The notes beneath the pieces were generated by a model that saw nothing but the letters and a program-made list of their open reading frames with translations, made no database searches and was not told the origin of the DNA. Below are positions 7,182 through 16,387 of a DNA stretch of 64,000 nucleotides, piece by piece (positions within the stretch are counted from its first letter, which is position 1; every line of letters starts with the position of its first letter). The position numbers were made by a program, and so were the translations under genes. This DNA comes from Lonepinella sp051851555 (GTDB taxonomy: Bacteria > Pseudomonadota > Gammaproteobacteria > Enterobacterales > Pasteurellaceae), in assembly GCF_051851555.1 (NCBI RefSeq), contig NZ_JBPDVH010000006.1:62001-126000 (forward strand). The letters are read 5' to 3'.

Positions 7182-8864
7182 TTATGCCCAATATTTTTTC
7201 TTTGAGGTTTTACCTAAGCCCGGATTGAAACTATTGGTTGGATCTAACTCACGATAGAATTGACGGAGAGCCGGTTTGGCCTCATATAAATGTCCCACAT
7301 TATGCTCCGCTGGATATTTTGCACCACGTTGATCGAGTAGCGCTAACATATCTTCTTCTAATTGATGGCAGTTATGGCCTTTTTTCACAATATAATCTTG
7401 ATGGAAAACATGGCACATAAAATGACCATAGTAGAGCTTATGGCTAATTTTCTGGTTCATCTCCTCAGGCAAGGTTTCAAACCATTGTTCATCATTACGA
7501 CGTAATGCAATATCCAACGCCACTAAATCTTCTACCTCATCCGCATGAATGGCACGATAACGAATGGCCGCAGAGGCGACAGCAAAACGATGCAACATAG
7601 CGGCTTGTGTTTCTTGTGCATTACATTCAAAATAACCGCCTTTGTCGCTCTCTGCAAAATAGCGGGCTAAATATTCTTGTGCCTCCTGAATCCCCTTGCC
7701 GCCCATTTTCACAATTAAGTGATGTTCGTATTTATCACGGTATTGACGCAAACTATCAGGCAAATGTTGTGGAATAAATTTTGAGCCGAATTGCAGGAGT
7801 TTGTCGCTAAAGTCCTGTAATCCTATTTTTTTCGCCAACCGATCCACTTTGGCTTTTAGCGCAAATAGCCCAGGAAGACGATGCGTGCCAAATTTTTTAA
7901 TCACCCAGAACGTATCTTTACCGTATTCTGCCGCCACATCAAAGGCATCTCGATGGATATATTCGCCCGAAATTGGCAGTTGTTGAAATTCAGCGAGCAT
8001 ATGGCGACGAATATCATTTAACACTTGGGTTTGATTGGTGCCAATATAAAAAACGGCGGTGTCTTTTTCTAAGGGAAAAGTATCAAGTCGCACTGCAAAA
8101 ATCGCTAATTTGCCCGCACAACCCGAGGCCTCATAATGGCGGTTAGGATCCGCATTAAAACGGGCAGGACTATCTTCATTGACCTGACGCACATGATGAC
8201 AATAAGCATGATCATGACCCCGTTTTTCCGTTTGATGTACTTGTTCAGGTTGATATTGTCCCGTTTGTAAATTTTGTAAAATTTCTTCTGGTGTGCTACC
8301 CAGATCAATCCCTAAATGGTTATGTAAAGTTAGCTCACCCTTTTCATCCAGTTGAGCAAACAGGGACATTTCGGTATAAGCTGGACCTCGTTGCACCAAC
8401 GCCCCACCAGAATTATTACAAATTCCCCCGATCACCGAGGCGCCAATACAAGAAGAACCAATCACGGAATGCGGTTCACGTTGATGAGGCTTAAGTAATA
8501 ATTCCAGTTCATTCAAGGTTGAACCAGGTAAACAGACCACTTGTTCCGCCTGATTAATCAACTGAATGCCACTAATTCGCATGGCATTGATAATCACAAT
8601 ATCCCGATCATAATCATCACCACTCGGCGTTGAACCGCCTGTCAGCCCTGTATTGGCGGCTTGTGAAATAACGATCACATCTGCCTCTACACAGGCTTTG
8701 AGTACCTGCCAAAATTCCACTAACGTAGCGGGACGAACGACGGCAATGGCTTTGCCAGATCCGAAACGATAGCCACTACGATATTGTTCATTTTTGGCCG
8801 GATCGGTGATCACATAATGTTTACCGACAATTTGATGAAGTTGCTGAATAAGTTGTGTTGACAT
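7182..8864 (-). CDS. dld: Quinone-dependent D-lactate dehydrogenase
   Basis: The 560-residue protein resembles the respiratory FAD enzyme that oxidises D-lactate to pyruvate and passes electrons to quinone at the inner face of the membrane (E. coli Dld is 571 residues). An FAD PCMH-type domain is at about residues 40-250 with ISQAANTGLTGGSTPSG (66-82). The membrane-binding and cap regions follow, and the C-terminus ends in LDPTNSFNPGLGKTSKK, a flavoenzyme signature. No transmembrane helix is seen, as expected for a peripheral protein. It is a single gene, convergent with rplQ; mgtC/sapB lies 33 bp upstream on the same strand. Confidence 0.95.
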   Translation of the reverse strand: MSTQLIQQLHQIVGKHYVITDPAKNEQYRSGYRFGSGKAIAVVRPATLVEFWQVLKACVEADVIVISQAANTGLTGGSTPSGDDYDRDIVIINAMRISGIQLINQAEQVVCLPGSTLNELELLLKPHQREPHSVIGSSCIGASVIGGICNNSGGALVQRGPAYTEMSLFAQLDEKGELTLHNHLGIDLGSTPEEILQNLQTGQYQPEQVHQTEKRGHDHAYCHHVRQVNEDSPARFNADPNRHYEASGCAGKLAIFAVRLDTFPLEKDTAVFYIGTNQTQVLNDIRRHMLAEFQQLPISGEYIHRDAFDVAAEYGKDTFWVIKKFGTHRLPGLFALKAKVDRLAKKIGLQDFSDKLLQFGSKFIPQHLPDSLRQYRDKYEHHLIVKMGGKGIQEAQEYLARYFAESDKGGYFECNAQETQAAMLHRFAVASAAIRYRAIHADEVEDLVALDIALRRNDEQWFETLPEEMNQKISHKLYYGHFMCHVFHQDYIVKKGHNCHQLEEDMLALLDQRGAKYPAEHNVGHLYEAKPALRQFYRELDPTNSFNPGLGKTSKKKYWA

Positions 8865-8897
8865 AAGGTTCCCTCGTTAAAATAATCACGGCGTATT

Positions 8898-9620
8898 TTA
8901 TTTACTTTCCAAATCCACCCCTAAGACTTCAGGGATCAGTTTAATTTCACCATAAAGATGATGCAAGATTTCTTTATCCTCTAAATCTGCTCGTAACACC
9001 AATTTAATTTCCCCATGATATAAATCTTTGATATTCATATCTTCAATATCACAATGCTGTTGTGCAAATAAGGCTTTGATTTTATTAATACCCGCCATAT
9101 CGTTCAAGTGGACGGTGAGGGTCGCTTTAATGTCGGCGGGACGATGACGTTGTACATAACGCTGTACAATCGGACTTAAGCGAATCGCAATGAAGATCAT
9201 CATGGTAGCCAAAATTGCATCAAAAAAGAAACCCGCCCCCGAGGCAATACCAATCCCCGCCGCTGCCCAAATAATTGCCGCCGTCGTTAAGCCAGAAATC
9301 GCATCATTGCTTTTACGCAAAATTACCCCCGCCCCGAGGAAACCGATACCACTAATCACTTGTGCCGCTAATCGCATGGGATCGGTACGAATATTTTGCG
9401 ACACTTCCGCATAATATTCCGCCGATTGAATCGACACAATGGTCAAAATACAGGTGGTAATTGAGATAATCACACAGGTTTTGACCCCGACAGGTTTACG
9501 TTTCAATTCCCGCTCTAAACCGATAATACCGCCGAGACACATGGCAACGCATAATTTCATTAAAATAATGAAATGTGATGAATTAATCACCGCTAAAAAT
9601 AATGCTTGTATATTTTCCAT
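8898..9620 (-). CDS. MgtC/SapB family membrane protein
   Basis: This 240-residue protein has about five hydrophobic segments in residues 15-155, with the family signature GGIIGLERELKRKPVG after the first, and a soluble ACT-like C-terminal domain (about 165-240). MgtC/SapB proteins are inner-membrane proteins linked in Salmonella to magnesium limitation and virulence, but most family members have no proven activity. The ATG overlaps the final base of the aroE stop, so it is translationally linked to tsaC-aroE. A specific role here is unknown. Confidence 0.85.
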   Translation of the reverse strand: MENIQALFLAVINSSHFIILMKLCVAMCLGGIIGLERELKRKPVGVKTCVIISITTCILTIVSIQSAEYYAEVSQNIRTDPMRLAAQVISGIGFLGAGVILRKSNDAISGLTTAAIIWAAAGIGIASGAGFFFDAILATMMIFIAIRLSPIVQRYVQRHRPADIKATLTVHLNDMAGINKIKALFAQQHCDIEDMNIKDLYHGEIKLVLRADLEDKEILHHLYGEIKLIPEVLGVDLESK

Positions 9621-10468
9621 TAGATTATCTCTTGTTCTATTAATCTATTTATCTCTGGCATGATACCTCGCCACAAGGCGAACGAATGAGCAGCTTGTCC
9701 CACTAACATCCCAAAACCGTCGCTCATGTTCTTCACACCAAGGGATTTTGCCCATGCCAAAAAGGGCGTATCGCCTTGTTTTGCATATTGCATATCATAA
9801 ACAGCATGCGCCAATGACAACAGTTCTGGCGCAATGGGCACCGTTTTTCCTTGTAAGCCCAATGACGTTGCATTAATTATCACATCAAACGGTTGCACCG
9901 AAATGTCGGTTAATTGCACCGCACTTATTTGACCATATTGGCCAAATTTATCGGCTAAATCCTGCGCTTTTTCCAAGGTTCGGTTGGCCAACACAATATG
10001 TTGCTTGGCTTGCAACAATGGTAACAATACCCCTTGGGTTGCGCCACCAGCACCTAAAATTAATAACGTTTGATGGGGTCTTAACCAACCTAAACGTTGT
10101 AAATCACTGACTAACCCCGCCCCGTCCGTGTTATCTGCATAGAGATCGCCATTCTCCAACTTTTTCAATGTATTACAAGCTCCCGCTGTTAATGCACGTT
10201 CACTGTAAACCTGAGCAAGCTGATAAGCACGTTGTTTAAAAGGGGCGGTAATATTGCAGCCTTTCGCCCCTTGTGCAAAGAAGTCGAGGAGCTGTTGTTC
10301 AAACTGAACCTCATCACCGAGCAGCGCATCATATTGCATTATTTGTCCCGTTTGTTGGGCAAAAAAGTGATGAATTTGAGGTGATTTGCTTTGGGCAATA
10401 GGGTTACCCCAAACCGCATAGCGATCAACGGCGCGAGTATGAGGAGCAATAACGGTATTTTGTGGCAT
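9620..10468 (-). CDS. aroE: Shikimate dehydrogenase
   Basis: The enzyme reduces 3-dehydroshikimate to shikimate with NADPH in the aromatic amino acid pathway. In the 282-residue sequence, SKSP (27-30) forms the substrate pocket, K78 in NITAPFKQRA and D115 in DNTDG are the catalytic pair, and ILGAGGATQG (137-146) is the NADP-binding loop. The first 14 residues extend beyond the usual start near DRYAVWGNPIAQSKSP, but there is no later ATG/GTG there and an AGGGA site precedes this ATG. It begins 3 bp after tsaC and overlaps the downstream mgtC/sapB gene by one base. Confidence 0.96.
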   Translation of the reverse strand: MPQNTVIAPHTRAVDRYAVWGNPIAQSKSPQIHHFFAQQTGQIMQYDALLGDEVQFEQQLLDFFAQGAKGCNITAPFKQRAYQLAQVYSERALTAGACNTLKKLENGDLYADNTDGAGLVSDLQRLGWLRPHQTLLILGAGGATQGVLLPLLQAKQHIVLANRTLEKAQDLADKFGQYGQISAVQLTDISVQPFDVIINATSLGLQGKTVPIAPELLSLAHAVYDMQYAKQGDTPFLAWAKSLGVKNMSDGFGMLVGQAAHSFALWRGIMPEINRLIEQEII

Positions 10469-10471
10469 ATT

Positions 10472-11017
10472 TTATCCCTGTCTAACAATTTGATTCGTCA
10501 ATAAATCTCGAATTTCTGACGGATTTTTAGCCCCACCCACCGGCATATCGACCACTGGAAAATATTCACCAAATTGTGACCGCACTTCTTCGGCTGTTTT
10601 ACAAGGGGGCAACCCCGTTAAATTCGCACTGGTTGACGTTAAAGCAAGGCCCGTCGCTTGGCATAATTGTACTACCGCCGGATGACGGCATAAACGCACA
10701 GCAATGCTGTCAAATTTCCCCGTGAGGAATGCGGGCACTTCGGCACGAGATGGCACAACCCAAGTCGTTGGGCGAGCATATTGTGCTTGTAATCTTGCCC
10801 AATGTTGTGGCGTAAAATCTTTGGTTTCAATAAATGGCAAAAGAAAATCCAACTCTGGCGCCACCAAAATCAAGCCTTTTTCTACTGGACGTTGCTTTAA
10901 AACTAACAACTTTTCCACCGCACTTTGGCTTAAGGGATCACAACCTAAACCAAACACCGCCTCGGTTGGATAAGCAATGACCTGTTCGGATTTTAATAAA
11001 TTGACTAATCTGTTCAT
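10472..11017 (-). CDS. tsaC: Threonylcarbamoyl-AMP synthase TsaC
   Basis: The product (181 residues from the ATG at 11017) matches the YrdC/Sua5 fold: KSEQVIAYPTEAVFGLGCDP near the start, KQRPVEKGLILVAPEL, and STSANLTGLPPCKTAEEVRS. It makes L-threonylcarbamoyl-AMP from threonine, bicarbonate and ATP for the t6A modification at tRNA position 37. A longer frame opens with GTG at 11056, but that codon lies inside the ssb terminator hairpin, so the ATG at 11017 is preferred. E. coli TsaC is 190 residues. First gene of tsaC-aroE-mgtC. Confidence 0.93.
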   Translation of the reverse strand: MNRLVNLLKSEQVIAYPTEAVFGLGCDPLSQSAVEKLLVLKQRPVEKGLILVAPELDFLLPFIETKDFTPQHWARLQAQYARPTTWVVPSRAEVPAFLTGKFDSIAVRLCRHPAVVQLCQATGLALTSTSANLTGLPPCKTAEEVRSQFGEYFPVVDMPVGGAKNPSEIRDLLTNQIVRQG

Positions 11018-11040
11018 ATAATTGTATTGGTTTAAATAAA

Positions 11041-11072
11041 AAAGAAACGCTAGCACGAACCAGCGTTTCTTT
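11041..11072 (-). terminator. Rho-independent terminator of ssb
   Basis: Perfect 11-bp inverted repeat AAAGAAACGCT (11041-11051) and AGCGTTTCTTT (11062-11072) with a 10-base loop. Read on the minus strand it ends in a T-rich stretch, 16 bp beyond the ssb stop. It overlaps the longer potential tsaC start and supports the shorter TsaC. Confidence 0.85.
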
Positions 11073-11087
11073 ATTCACTATTGTAAT

Positions 11088-11588
11088 TCAGAATGGAATA
11101 TCATCATCAAAACTATCCAACGGTGGCTCTGCGGCTGGTGGGGCTTTTTGCATTTGTTGTGGTTGGCGTGGTGTTTGAGTTGGGCGTGAGTAGCCACCAG
11201 ATTGTTGTCCAGAAAACCCGCCATTATCTTGATTAAATCCGCCTTGGTTAGCATTACGGCTATCCAACATTTGCATGACATCCCCTTGAATTTCCGTGGT
11301 GTAACGATCTTGCCCGTTTTGGTCTTGCCATTTACGGGTTTTTAAACGCCCCTCCACGTAAATTTGGGAACCTTTGCGTAAATATTCACCGACCACTTCG
11401 GCTTGACGGCGATAAAACACAATGCGGTGCCATTCCGTGACTTCACGGCGTTCTCCGGTATTTTTATCGTTCCAACTTTCACTGGTGGCGACGCTGATAT
11501 TCGCCACGGCTTCACCATTTGGCATTGTCCGAATTTCAGGGTCATTTCCTAAACGCCCCACAATAATAACTTTGTTTACTCCAGCCAT
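11088..11588 (-). CDS. ssb: Single-stranded DNA-binding protein
   Basis: The 166-residue SSB has an OB-fold at residues 1-112 (NKVIIVGRLGNDPEIRTMPN, followed by RQAEVVGEYLRKGSQIYVEG), a glycine/glutamine-rich linker, and the acidic tip DSFDDDIPF, which recruits RecQ, PriA, polymerase III chi and other partners. It protects single-stranded DNA during replication and repair. A GAGGAAATT site precedes the ATG. It is divergent from uvrA, as in E. coli, with a LexA box between them. Confidence 0.98.
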   Translation of the reverse strand: MAGVNKVIIVGRLGNDPEIRTMPNGEAVANISVATSESWNDKNTGERREVTEWHRIVFYRRQAEVVGEYLRKGSQIYVEGRLKTRKWQDQNGQDRYTTEIQGDVMQMLDSRNANQGGFNQDNGGFSGQQSGGYSRPTQTPRQPQQMQKAPPAAEPPLDSFDDDIPF

Positions 11589-11656
11589 AATTTCCTCGAT
11601 TGACTATTAAATTACTCTGTATTTTGCCCTAAAATAAAAAAAAAATCTAGATTTTT

Positions 11657-11676
11657 TACTGGTTATTTTAACAGAT
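11657..11676. promoter_or_regulatory. LexA (SOS) box between ssb and uvrA
   Basis: TACTGGTTATTTTAACAGAT fits the LexA consensus CTG-N10-CAG (CTG 11659-11661, CAG 11672-11674) with a matching T/A-rich core. It overlaps the putative -35 element of uvrA, so a bound repressor would block uvrA initiation. E. coli has an SOS box in the same divergent region. Confidence 0.85.
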
Positions 11677-11696
11677 TCTTAATTTTGTGATATGCT
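11668..11696 (+). promoter_or_regulatory. Sigma-70 promoter of uvrA
   Basis: A -35 hexamer TTAACA (11668-11673) and a -10 hexamer TATGCT (11691-11696), preceded by TGA, are separated by 17 bp. The predicted start of transcription is about 25 bp before the uvrA ATG. The -35 lies within the LexA box. Confidence 0.7.
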
Positions 11697-11728
11697 TTCC
11701 AAAATTTCACTTTTTATTGATACTCACA

Positions 11729-14560
11729 ATGAACAAAATCGACATCCGAGGGGCAAGAACCCATAATTTAAAAAATATTAATCTGACTATTCCACGGGAT
11801 AAACTGATTGTCATTACCGGATTATCTGGTTCAGGAAAATCCTCCCTAGCTTTTGATACGCTTTATGCAGAGGGACAACGCCGCTATGTGGAAAGCCTAT
11901 CGGCTTATGCCCGTCAATTTTTATCCTTAATGGAAAAGCCTGATGTAGATAGCATTGAGGGGCTTTCGCCAGCGATTTCTATTGAGCAGAAATCCACTTC
12001 CCACAACCCCCGTTCTACGGTGGGGACAGTCACGGAAATTCACGATTATTTACGCTTATTATTTGCCCGTGTCGGTGAACCTCGCTGCCCAACCCATAAC
12101 GAACCGCTGACAGCGCAAACTATTTCGCAAATGGTGGACAAGGTGTTGAGCTTGCCCGAGGAAAGCAAAATGATGTTGCTTGCCCCCGTGGTGCGAAACC
12201 GCAAAGGGGAACATGTTAAATTGCTCGATCAAATTGCGGCACAAGGCTATATTCGAGCAAGAATTGACGGTGAGATTTGTGATTTATCGGATCCGCCAAC
12301 CCTAGAATTACAAAAGAAACATACGATTGAAGTGGTTATCGACCGTTTTAAAGTCCGAGCCGATTTAGCCACTCGCTTGGCAGAGTCTTTTGAAACGGCG
12401 TTGGAGCTATCTGGCGGTGTTGCCGTTGTGGCCAGTATGGATGACGATAACGCTGAAGAACTGGTATTCTCGGCCAATTTTGCCTGTACACATTGTGGTT
12501 ATTCCGTACCAGAATTAGAACCGCGGTTATTTTCTTTCAATAATCCAGCGGGGGCTTGCCCAACTTGTGATGGTTTGGGCGTACAACAATTTTTTGATGA
12601 AAAAAGGGTCGTACAAAATCCGTCTATTTCCTTGGCAGGCGGAGCAGTGAAAGGCTGGGATCGCCGTAACTTCTATTATTATCAAATGCTCACCTCTTTG
12701 GCCAAACATTATCATTTCGACGTGGAAATGCCGTTTGAAAAATTGCCTAAAAAAGTACGTGATATTGTGTTGCATGGCTCTGGCAAAGAAGAAGTTGAGT
12801 TCACGTATTTAAATGATCGTGGTGATACGGTGGTTCGCCGTCATGCCTTTGAGGGTATTTTAAACAATATGGCACGCCGTTATAAAGAAACGGAATCCAT
12901 GTCAGTGCGAGAAGAATTGGCGAAAAATATCAGTACACGTCCTTGTGTGGATTGTTGCGGATCCCGTTTACGCCCTGAGGCTCGTCATGTTTATATTGGA
13001 CAAACTAACTTGCCTGATGTGTCAGAGATGAGTATTGGCGAGGCCTTGGCGTTTTTCGAGAAAATGGCGTTAGTCGGGCAAAAAGCCCAAATTGCCGAGA
13101 AAATTCTCAAAGAAATCAAAGAACGCTTGTCTTTCTTAGTCAATGTGGGCTTAAATTATCTTTCCCTTTCCCGTTCCGCTGAAACCCTGTCAGGCGGTGA
13201 GGCCCAACGGATCCGTTTGGCCAGTCAAATCGGTGCAGGTTTAGTGGGCGTGATGTATGTGTTAGATGAACCCTCTATCGGTTTGCATCAACGAGATAAT
13301 GAACGCTTGCTTAACACCTTGATTCACTTGCGAAATTTAGGTAACACGGTGATCGTAGTGGAACATGACGAAGATGCGATTCGGGCGGCGGATCATATTA
13401 TTGATATTGGCCCCGGCGCAGGTGTTCACGGCGGTGAAGTGATTGCGCAAGGCACCGCCCAAGAAATTATGGCGAACCCCCACTCCATTACAGGGAAATA
13501 TTTATCGGGCGCAGAAACAATCGAAATTCCGAAAAAACGCACCGCACTTGATCCCGATAAAATCCTGCGTTTAAACGGTGCGACGGGCAATAACCTAAAA
13601 TCGGTGAATTTAGAAATTCCCGTTGGCTTGTTTACCTGTATCACAGGCGTGTCTGGTTCGGGTAAATCCACCTTGATTAACGATACCTTGTTCCCATTGG
13701 CACAGAATGCGTTAAATCGGGCAGATAATATTCATTTTGCCCCTTATGAATCCATTGATGGTTTGCAGTATTTCGATAAAGTGATCGATATTAACCAAAG
13801 CCCGATTGGACGTACCCCACGTTCAAACCCTGCAACGTACACGGGCTTATTTACCCCTATTCGTGAGCTTTTTGCAGGCGTACCCGAGGCCCGAGCAAGG
13901 GGCTATAACGTGGGGCGTTTTAGTTTCAACGTACGAGGTGGACGCTGCGAGGCCTGTCAAGGAGATGGCGTGTTAAAAGTGGAAATGCACTTCTTGCCTG
14001 ATGTCTATGTGCCATGCGATCATTGCAAAGGTAAACGTTACAACCGTGAAACCTTGGAAATTCGCTACAAAGGAAAAACCATTCATCAAGTGCTAGATAT
14101 GACGGTGGAAGAGGCTCGGGAATTTTTTGACGCTATTCCAGTGATTGCCCGTAAATTGCAAACGTTGATGGATGTGGGATTGTCTTACATTCGCTTAGGG
14201 CAATCTTCTACTACTTTATCAGGTGGTGAGGCTCAGCGAGTGAAGTTAGCCACCGAATTGTCTAAGCGAGATACAGGCAAAACCTTGTATATTCTGGATG
14301 AACCCACTACGGGCTTGCATTTTGCTGACATCAAACAGTTGTTGGAAGTGTTACACCGCTTACGTGATCAAGGCAATACGATTGTGGTGATTGAGCATAA
14401 TTTAGACGTGATCAAAACGGCTGACTGGATTGTGGATCTCGGGCCTGAGGGCGGTAGCGGTGGCGGTGAAATTATCGCTGTGGGGACGCCAGAACAGGTG
14501 GCTCAAGACAAAAAATCGCATACGGCGAGATTTTTGAAAGATATTTTGAAAACTGCCTAG
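11729..14560 (+). CDS. uvrA: Excinuclease ABC subunit A
   Basis: From the ATG at 11729 the protein has 943 residues (E. coli 940). An earlier start at 11687 would lie upstream of the predicted transcription start and adds 14 atypical residues. UvrA is the damage-sensing ATPase of nucleotide excision repair and loads UvrB. It has two ABC modules: Walker A GLSGSGKSSL (31-40) and GVSGSGKSTL in the second half, two LSGGEAQR signature motifs, and zinc motifs CTHC/CPTC and CEAC/CDHC. It is likely SOS-induced through the LexA box. Confidence 0.98.
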   Translation: MNKIDIRGARTHNLKNINLTIPRDKLIVITGLSGSGKSSLAFDTLYAEGQRRYVESLSAYARQFLSLMEKPDVDSIEGLSPAISIEQKSTSHNPRSTVGTVTEIHDYLRLLFARVGEPRCPTHNEPLTAQTISQMVDKVLSLPEESKMMLLAPVVRNRKGEHVKLLDQIAAQGYIRARIDGEICDLSDPPTLELQKKHTIEVVIDRFKVRADLATRLAESFETALELSGGVAVVASMDDDNAEELVFSANFACTHCGYSVPELEPRLFSFNNPAGACPTCDGLGVQQFFDEKRVVQNPSISLAGGAVKGWDRRNFYYYQMLTSLAKHYHFDVEMPFEKLPKKVRDIVLHGSGKEEVEFTYLNDRGDTVVRRHAFEGILNNMARRYKETESMSVREELAKNISTRPCVDCCGSRLRPEARHVYIGQTNLPDVSEMSIGEALAFFEKMALVGQKAQIAEKILKEIKERLSFLVNVGLNYLSLSRSAETLSGGEAQRIRLASQIGAGLVGVMYVLDEPSIGLHQRDNERLLNTLIHLRNLGNTVIVVEHDEDAIRAADHIIDIGPGAGVHGGEVIAQGTAQEIMANPHSITGKYLSGAETIEIPKKRTALDPDKILRLNGATGNNLKSVNLEIPVGLFTCITGVSGSGKSTLINDTLFPLAQNALNRADNIHFAPYESIDGLQYFDKVIDINQSPIGRTPRSNPATYTGLFTPIRELFAGVPEARARGYNVGRFSFNVRGGRCEACQGDGVLKVEMHFLPDVYVPCDHCKGKRYNRETLEIRYKGKTIHQVLDMTVEEAREFFDAIPVIARKLQTLMDVGLSYIRLGQSSTTLSGGEAQRVKLATELSKRDTGKTLYILDEPTTGLHFADIKQLLEVLHRLRDQGNTIVVIEHNLDVIKTADWIVDLGPEGGSGGGEIIAVGTPEQVAQDKKSHTARFLKDILKTA

Positions 14561-14584
14561 TGATAATAAATAAACTGGTTAGTA

Positions 14585-14619
14585 AAAAAGGGATTAAAAT
14601 CAAATTTTAATCCCTTTTT
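14585..14619. terminator. Bidirectional terminator between uvrA and the transketolase cluster
   Basis: A 16-bp perfect stem, AAAAAGGGATTAAAAT (14585-14600) with its complement (14604-14619), and a 3-base loop. Oligo-A on one side and oligo-T on the other let it end both convergent transcripts. Confidence 0.85.
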
Positions 14620-14630
14620 AAGATTACATA

Positions 14631-15572
14631 TTAGATTAACTCTAACGCTTTCTGCACAATATGCTCCGCCGTTAAACCATATTCTTGCATTAAGAAATCT
14701 TGCGTTCCCACTTGCCCATAACGCTGTTGAATCCCGATTCTTCGCATTGGTGCTGGGCAATGTTCTGCCAACACTTCTGCGACCGCTGAACCTAATCCAT
14801 TGGTAATGCTATGGTTTTCGCAAGTGACAATTTTGCCTGTACGTTTAGCACAATCAATCACGCAATCCACATCCAGCGGTTTTAAGGTGAACATATCCAC
14901 CACCGTGGCTTCAATGCCTTGTTCTGCCAATTTATCGGCGGCATCTAAGGCTTCGGCGACCATAATGCCGTTGGCAATGAGCGTAATATCCTTGCCTTGG
15001 CGTAACCGCTTGGCTTTGCCGATAGTAAATTGTTCATCCTCTGCATAGAGTTTCACCGCTTGTTTACGAATCGTACGTACCCAATAAAAGCCTTTTAAAT
15101 CCATTAATTGATTAATGATCGCTTTCATCATTGTGCCGTCTGACACTTCCAATACGGTGGAATGAGCCAAACCCCGCACAATGCCCATATCTTCAAAGGA
15201 CATATGTGTACCGCCATTATGCACCGCTGTTACCCCTGCATCCGAAGCAATCACTTTGACATTGGCTTTTTGATAATCCAACGCCATAAATAATTGATCA
15301 AAACAACGGCGACTGGCGAATGCGGTAAAGCTATGCACAAAGGGGATCATACCTGCTAAGGATAATCCTGCTGCCATACCGACTACATTGGCTTCCATAA
15401 TACCGCAGTTAATCACCTGATTTGGCAAGATTTTTTGCACTTTATCCATTGTCATACAACTCATCAAATCCGCTTCTAATTGCACGATATTGGGATTGTT
15501 TTGCATGGCATTGAGCATGGTTTCCGCATAAATTTTCCGCATTTCTTGCGGATCTTTTTCTCGCTGACTCAT
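14631..15572 (-). CDS. Transketolase, C-terminal (pyrimidine/transketolase-C) subunit
   Basis: This 313-residue protein is the second half of a split transketolase. It holds the pyrimidine-binding domain (VINCGIMEANVVGMAAGLSL, containing the catalytic glutamate of thiamine-diphosphate enzymes) and the C-terminal domain (GKIVTCENHSITNGLGSAVA). With the upstream subunit it would move two-carbon units between sugar phosphates. It overlaps the N-terminal subunit gene by 4 bp (ATGA), so the two are translationally coupled. Its location in a PTS operon suggests a catabolic role for one pentose or uronate-derived sugar rather than the housekeeping pentose-phosphate enzyme. Confidence 0.88.
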   Translation of the reverse strand: MSQREKDPQEMRKIYAETMLNAMQNNPNIVQLEADLMSCMTMDKVQKILPNQVINCGIMEANVVGMAAGLSLAGMIPFVHSFTAFASRRCFDQLFMALDYQKANVKVIASDAGVTAVHNGGTHMSFEDMGIVRGLAHSTVLEVSDGTMMKAIINQLMDLKGFYWVRTIRKQAVKLYAEDEQFTIGKAKRLRQGKDITLIANGIMVAEALDAADKLAEQGIEATVVDMFTLKPLDVDCVIDCAKRTGKIVTCENHSITNGLGSAVAEVLAEHCPAPMRRIGIQQRYGQVGTQDFLMQEYGLTAEHIVQKALELI

Positions 15573-16387
15573 CGGCTCATCTCCAACTGTTGAATGGCGT
15601 TTTCAATTTCTGCACGACTTTGTTGATCTAAACGCAAATGGTGGCAATTTGGCAAATTCTCCAAATAAGGTACCCCTTGCCCTTTTTTGCTGTCTAAAAT
15701 CAAGGCTAATGGTCGATCCGTTTTTTGTGTTAGCACTTGATAAAGTCGTTCAATATCCGTCCCTTTTACGGTTTCCACGGCAAACCCAAAACTACGGAAT
15801 TTTGCTTCCAAATCAAAGGGATTGATAATGTCACAAAGCGAACCATCTAACTGTTGTTTGTTGTAATCGACAATGACGGTTAAATTGGTTAACTTACGGT
15901 GAGCAATAAATTGAAAGGCTTCCCAGCATTGCCCTTCGTTGAGTTCGCCATCCCCCACAATACAAAATGTGCGGTTTGGCAGTTGACGTAATTGGTGCGA
16001 TAAGGCAATCCCTGTGGCAATGGAAATCCCTTGCCCGAGCGATCCTGTGGTGGCATCTACCCCAAGAGTTTTTAAGCGATCAGGGTGGCTCGGAAAATTT
16101 GTCCCGTTTTGGTTTAAGGTCAGTAAATCTTGTTCAGGGAAATAGCCTTTCAATGCCAATGTGGCATAAAGGGCAGGACCGCCGTGTCCTTTGGATAGCA
16201 CGAAATAGTCCCGTTCTTGCCAATCAGGGCGTTTTGGATCAATTTTCATCACGCCACCATAGAGTACTGCTAACACATCTGCAATGGATAGACTACCGCC
16301 GAAATGCCCGAAACCAAGATGCGTGAGTGATTTAAGCAAGGCGATGCGAATGTCTTTCGCCAACGCCTGCATTGCTTGCGTGTTCAT
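15569..16387 (-). CDS. Transketolase, N-terminal (thiamine-diphosphate-binding) subunit
   Basis: The 272-residue protein has the N-terminal transketolase domain. HLGFGHFGGSLSIADVLAVL is near the start, a glycine-rich GHGGPALYATLALKG follows, and the thiamine-diphosphate/Mg motif begins GDGELNEGQCWEAFQF and ends with the asparagine of IVDYNKQQ. It works as a pair with the next gene. Its ATG is one base after the PTS IIC stop, so the four genes form one tight operon. The exact substrate cannot be read from the sequence. Confidence 0.88.
   Translation of the reverse strand: MNTQAMQALAKDIRIALLKSLTHLGFGHFGGSLSIADVLAVLYGGVMKIDPKRPDWQERDYFVLSKGHGGPALYATLALKGYFPEQDLLTLNQNGTNFPSHPDRLKTLGVDATTGSLGQGISIATGIALSHQLRQLPNRTFCIVGDGELNEGQCWEAFQFIAHRKLTNLTVIVDYNKQQLDGSLCDIINPFDLEAKFRSFGFAVETVKGTDIERLYQVLTQKTDRPLALILDSKKGQGVPYLENLPNCHHLRLDQQSRAEIENAIQQLEMSR

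Noticed and set aside
11015..11056. Longer TsaC start at GTG 11056
   Set aside because: The codon sits in the loop of the ssb terminator; the shorter start gives the usual length.
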